Of a stretch of 64,000 nucleotides of DNA, positions 61,782 to 64,000 are shown one piece after another (the stretch's first letter is position 1; each line of letters starts with the position of its first letter). The position numbers and the translations under genes were made by a program. This DNA is from Oreohelix idahoensis (taxonomy: Eukaryota; Mollusca; Gastropoda; Stylommatophora; Oreohelicidae), in assembly GCA_024509875.1 (NCBI GenBank), contig JAMPIV010005013.1:62001-126000 (forward strand), given 5' to 3'. The notes under the pieces are model-generated. The model did no database searches, was not told where the DNA came from, and saw only the letters and a program-made list of their open reading frames with translations.

Positions 61782-64000
61782 AACTCCGCCAATGCCGGTC
61801 CCAAGCCCGGATGAAAAAGGAGGAGGGCGGCCTGCATGGAGGCCGTAAGGAGGCAGCCCCTCCACCATGCAAAGGCACAACAGGCCAATCACCTGTTTGC
61901 TTTAAATCACGATTACTAGCAACACAAGAGAGAAAACCGGACGGATTCTAAAGGCGACGAACTGGAACGGACTACGGACTACGACTTATGGAACTTGGAA
62001 CACAAGAAGTATAAATGGGAAGGAAGAGGAGCTGGTGGAAGAGATGAGGAAAGCAAAACTAGAAATCCTGGCTATAACGGAAACAAAGAAAAAAGGACAA
62101 GGAGTTATGGATCTCGATGGCAACACGCTGCTCTACAGTGGAGTACCCATGTCTGAAAGAGCTAAAGGGGGCGTGGGTTGCATTGTGGCCCAAAATCAAA
62201 AAGATAGTATCAAGGGATGGAACTTTGTCTCGGAGCGCATTATGGTTGTTAAACTAAAAGAAGGAGAAACCATAGTCAACCTGGTCATAGTGTATGGGCC
62301 AAATGAGGATGAGAGAGCAGAGGTCAAGGAGGAATTCTTCGAGCTGCTTCAAAGGACAGTGGATGACTGCCTAGATGAAGTTATCATGCTCGGAGATTTT
62401 AATGCCAGAGTTGGAAATGACCATGCTAGATGGGGTGGAGTTATCGGAAGATATGGAGAAGATACTCTCAATGACAATGGAAAGCGACTCCTTAGATTCT
62501 GCAGTGAGCAGAATCTGATCATTACAAACACAAAGTTCCCCCATAAGCGCATACATGCATACACTAGATGTGAACCAACAAAGAATGAGAAGTCAGTGAT
62601 CGACTATGCCATTCTTCGGAGAAGCTCATTCAAATATGTCCGAGATGCTAGAGTCTGGAGGGGGCCAGAGATTGGAAGTGATCACTACCTGCTAACAATC
62701 AAAAGAACAACTGAAAGAGTTGCTCAGCCTAGGAACTGCCCAACATCACGCAAGAAACCAAGTAAACGAGCAGGAGAAATGAGCATTAGGACCTACAAGC
62801 TGAGAGAGCCAGAAATTAAGACCAGATATCAGGGGCTTATTGCTGCAGCGGTGAGCAACACAGAAGAACGACCTGATGACTTGGAAACCCTCTGGATTAA
62901 ATTCAAGGATATCATAAAGACAGCTGCTGCAGAAGCATGCGGTGAAGTCCGACTTGGGAACAAGAGAAAGAGGACACCTTGGTGGACAGAGGAAGTCAAA
63001 GAGAAAATAAGAGAGAAGAAAATGGCATGGAAACAATACTTAGGAGCTAAAAACACAACAGGACAAATGGAAAAATATAGAGAATATGTGACACTCAGAA
63101 CAGAAGCAAAGAATAAAGTGCTAGCAGCAAAACAGAAGTCCTGGGAAGAATTTGGAGAAAAGCTAGAAAAAGATGCACAAGAAAACCAGAAATTGTTCTA
63201 TAAGACCCTAAAGAACATGAGGAAGGAAAAACAATGCCCTCTCAAATTTATAAAGGACAAGCAAGGCAAATTGCTTACTGCCCCGAAGGAAGTAATGGGA
63301 AGATGGAAAGAATATTTCTCAGAACTCCTGGATGGTGAGCATGGTGAAGCATCAGAAATGATAAACACTAGCACAGAAGAGAAAACCAATGATGGTGAAG
63401 ATGACATAAAGATGGAAGAACTGAAGGCAGCACTGGAGAAAATCAAGATGGGCAAAGCAGCAGGGCATGATGGTATAACACCAGAAATGGTTAAGTTCAT
63501 GGGAGCATCAGGCGACCTATTACTCTTAAGGGTTTTACAGGCAGCGTGGTACAACAAGACAATACCAAAGGATTGGGAGATTGCCATCATAACACCAATT
63601 TTCAAAAAGGGTGACAATCGACAGTGTGGAAACCATAGAGGCATATCCCTTCTCAGTGTCCCTGGTAAAATCTACTCTAGAATCCTAGAGCAGAGACTCC
63701 GACGCCTAGCTGAGCCACAATTGGATGAGGTCCAGTGCGGATTCCGAGCAAACCGAAGTACTCAAGACCTAATCTTCACACTCAGACAGCTGAGTGAAAA
63801 GGCCCTTGAGTATAAGAGTGAGATGCATCTTTGTTTCATAGATCTGGAAAAGGCGTTTGACAGGGTCCCCTGGAGCAAACTTTGGGACTGTTTGGCAAGG
63901 AAGAATATTCCAGCACCTCTGATTCATGCTATACAGAGCTTCTACAAGTCTTGCAGAAATTATGTGAGGACAGCAAACCATAAGTCAGAAGAGTTCAGGA
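61782..64000 (+). mobile_element. LINE-delta, open at the window edge
   Basis: The 5' leader with AATGCCGGTCCCAAGCCCGG and a GGAGGAGGGCGGCC block precedes a single endonuclease-RT frame. The leader motif is common upstream of endonuclease-RT frames in several animal genomes (from memory). The 3' end is outside the window. It lies just upstream of TAF1A exon 1, antisense to it. Confidence 0.85.
61906..64000 (+). CDS. LINE-delta endonuclease-reverse transcriptase, intact frame (partial)
   Basis: The frame is open from 61906 to the window end with no stop (about 698 codons). The first in-frame ATG is at 62044, but the endonuclease start TYGTWNTRSI lies before it. Other motifs: LAITETKKKG (Glu), VIMLGDFNARVG, GSDHYLLT (SDH), AAGHDGITPEMVKFM, GISLLSVPGKIYSRIL, QCGFRANRSTQDLIF and CFIDLEKAFDRVPW (RT motif A). 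Motifs B and C would follow after 64000. Length and order fit an RTE/L1-like LINE protein. It has no disabling change in the visible part, unlike every other LINE here. Confidence 0.88.
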   Translation, partial: MTITSNTREKTGRILKATNWNGLRTTTYGTWNTRSINGKEEELVEEMRKAKLEILAITETKKKGQGVMDLDGNTLLYSGVPMSERAKGGVGCIVAQNQKDSIKGWNFVSERIMVVKLKEGETIVNLVIVYGPNEDERAEVKEEFFELLQRTVDDCLDEVIMLGDFNARVGNDHARWGGVIGRYGEDTLNDNGKRLLRFCSEQNLIITNTKFPHKRIHAYTRCEPTKNEKSVIDYAILRRSSFKYVRDARVWRGPEIGSDHYLLTIKRTTERVAQPRNCPTSRKKPSKRAGEMSIRTYKLREPEIKTRYQGLIAAAVSNTEERPDDLETLWIKFKDIIKTAAAEACGEVRLGNKRKRTPWWTEEVKEKIREKKMAWKQYLGAKNTTGQMEKYREYVTLRTEAKNKVLAAKQKSWEEFGEKLEKDAQENQKLFYKTLKNMRKEKQCPLKFIKDKQGKLLTAPKEVMGRWKEYFSELLDGEHGEASEMINTSTEEKTNDGEDDIKMEELKAALEKIKMGKAAGHDGITPEMVKFMGASGDLLLLRVLQAAWYNKTIPKDWEIAIITPIFKKGDNRQCGNHRGISLLSVPGKIYSRILEQRLRRLAEPQLDEVQCGFRANRSTQDLIFTLRQLSEKALEYKSEMHLCFIDLEKAFDRVPWSKLWDCLARKNIPAPLIHAIQSFYKSCRNYVRTANHKSEEFR

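Noticed and set aside
62349..63644. Several minus-strand ORFs of 60-148 codons
   Set aside because: They are antisense shadows of the continuous LINE-delta frame on the plus strand.

Overview
This is a eukaryotic (metazoan) window, about 37 percent GC by eye. It contains one host gene on the minus strand whose introns are packed with transposable elements. The host gene reads as TAF1A, the RNA polymerase I-specific TBP-associated factor of the SL1/TIF-IB complex. I assembled ten coding exons from splice signals, phase continuity and remembered similarity to the human protein. They run from the likely start ATG at 61651 to the stop at 2321 and give about 425 codons; human TAF1A is about 450. 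Most exons are too short or too far apart to stand out as open frames. The species cannot be fixed. The repeat content (several RTE/CFDP2-like LINEs, a jockey-like LINE with RNase H, a Penelope-like element, Ty3/Gypsy, Tc1, a DD41D mariner, piggyBac, hAT, tRNA-derived SINEs) suggests an invertebrate, perhaps a mollusc or other lophotrochozoan. That is a guess.

Layout from low to high coordinate, which is 3' to 5' for the gene: a SINE, a Tc1 copy and a foldback repeat lie beyond the stop codon. Intron 9 holds LINE relics and a 24-bp minisatellite. Intron 8 is mostly a Penelope-like element made of two opposed copies, each ending in a hammerhead ribozyme. Intron 7 holds LINE-alpha interrupted by a solo LTR. 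Intron 6 holds a DD41D mariner, a SINE and a degenerate array of splice-donor-like units. Intron 5 holds an 8.2-kb Gypsy element with nearly identical LTRs. Intron 4 holds two head-to-tail LINE-beta copies, a 40-bp satellite and a hAT relic. Intron 3 holds a young jockey-like LINE and a piggyBac-type element. Intron 2 holds SINEs, a second LINE-alpha copy and LINE relics. Intron 1 holds LINE-beta relics, a 15-bp minisatellite and a second piggyBac-type copy. A LINE with a long open frame (LINE-delta) starts upstream of the first coding exon and runs off the window at 64000.

Family labels used here are mine. LINE-alpha is the RTE-like family ending in ALQDATRRDGH. LINE-beta is the CFDP2-like family with WNPQGKR near its end. 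LINE-gamma covers RTE-like tail relics. LINE-delta is the copy at 61.8 kb. SINE-A and SINE-C are two tRNA-derived families.

The most unusual object is the Gypsy element. Its LTRs differ by two substitutions and one indel over about 1.1 kb, and it has a 5-bp target duplication. Yet it lacks the N-terminal half of reverse transcriptase and all of integrase, and it carries an RNA-recognition-motif (RRM) domain downstream of its protease. Other points of interest are the paired hammerheads, the decoy-donor array, a histone-type stem-loop in a short retroposon, and TGA stops in place of CGA codons in TEs inside the gene.
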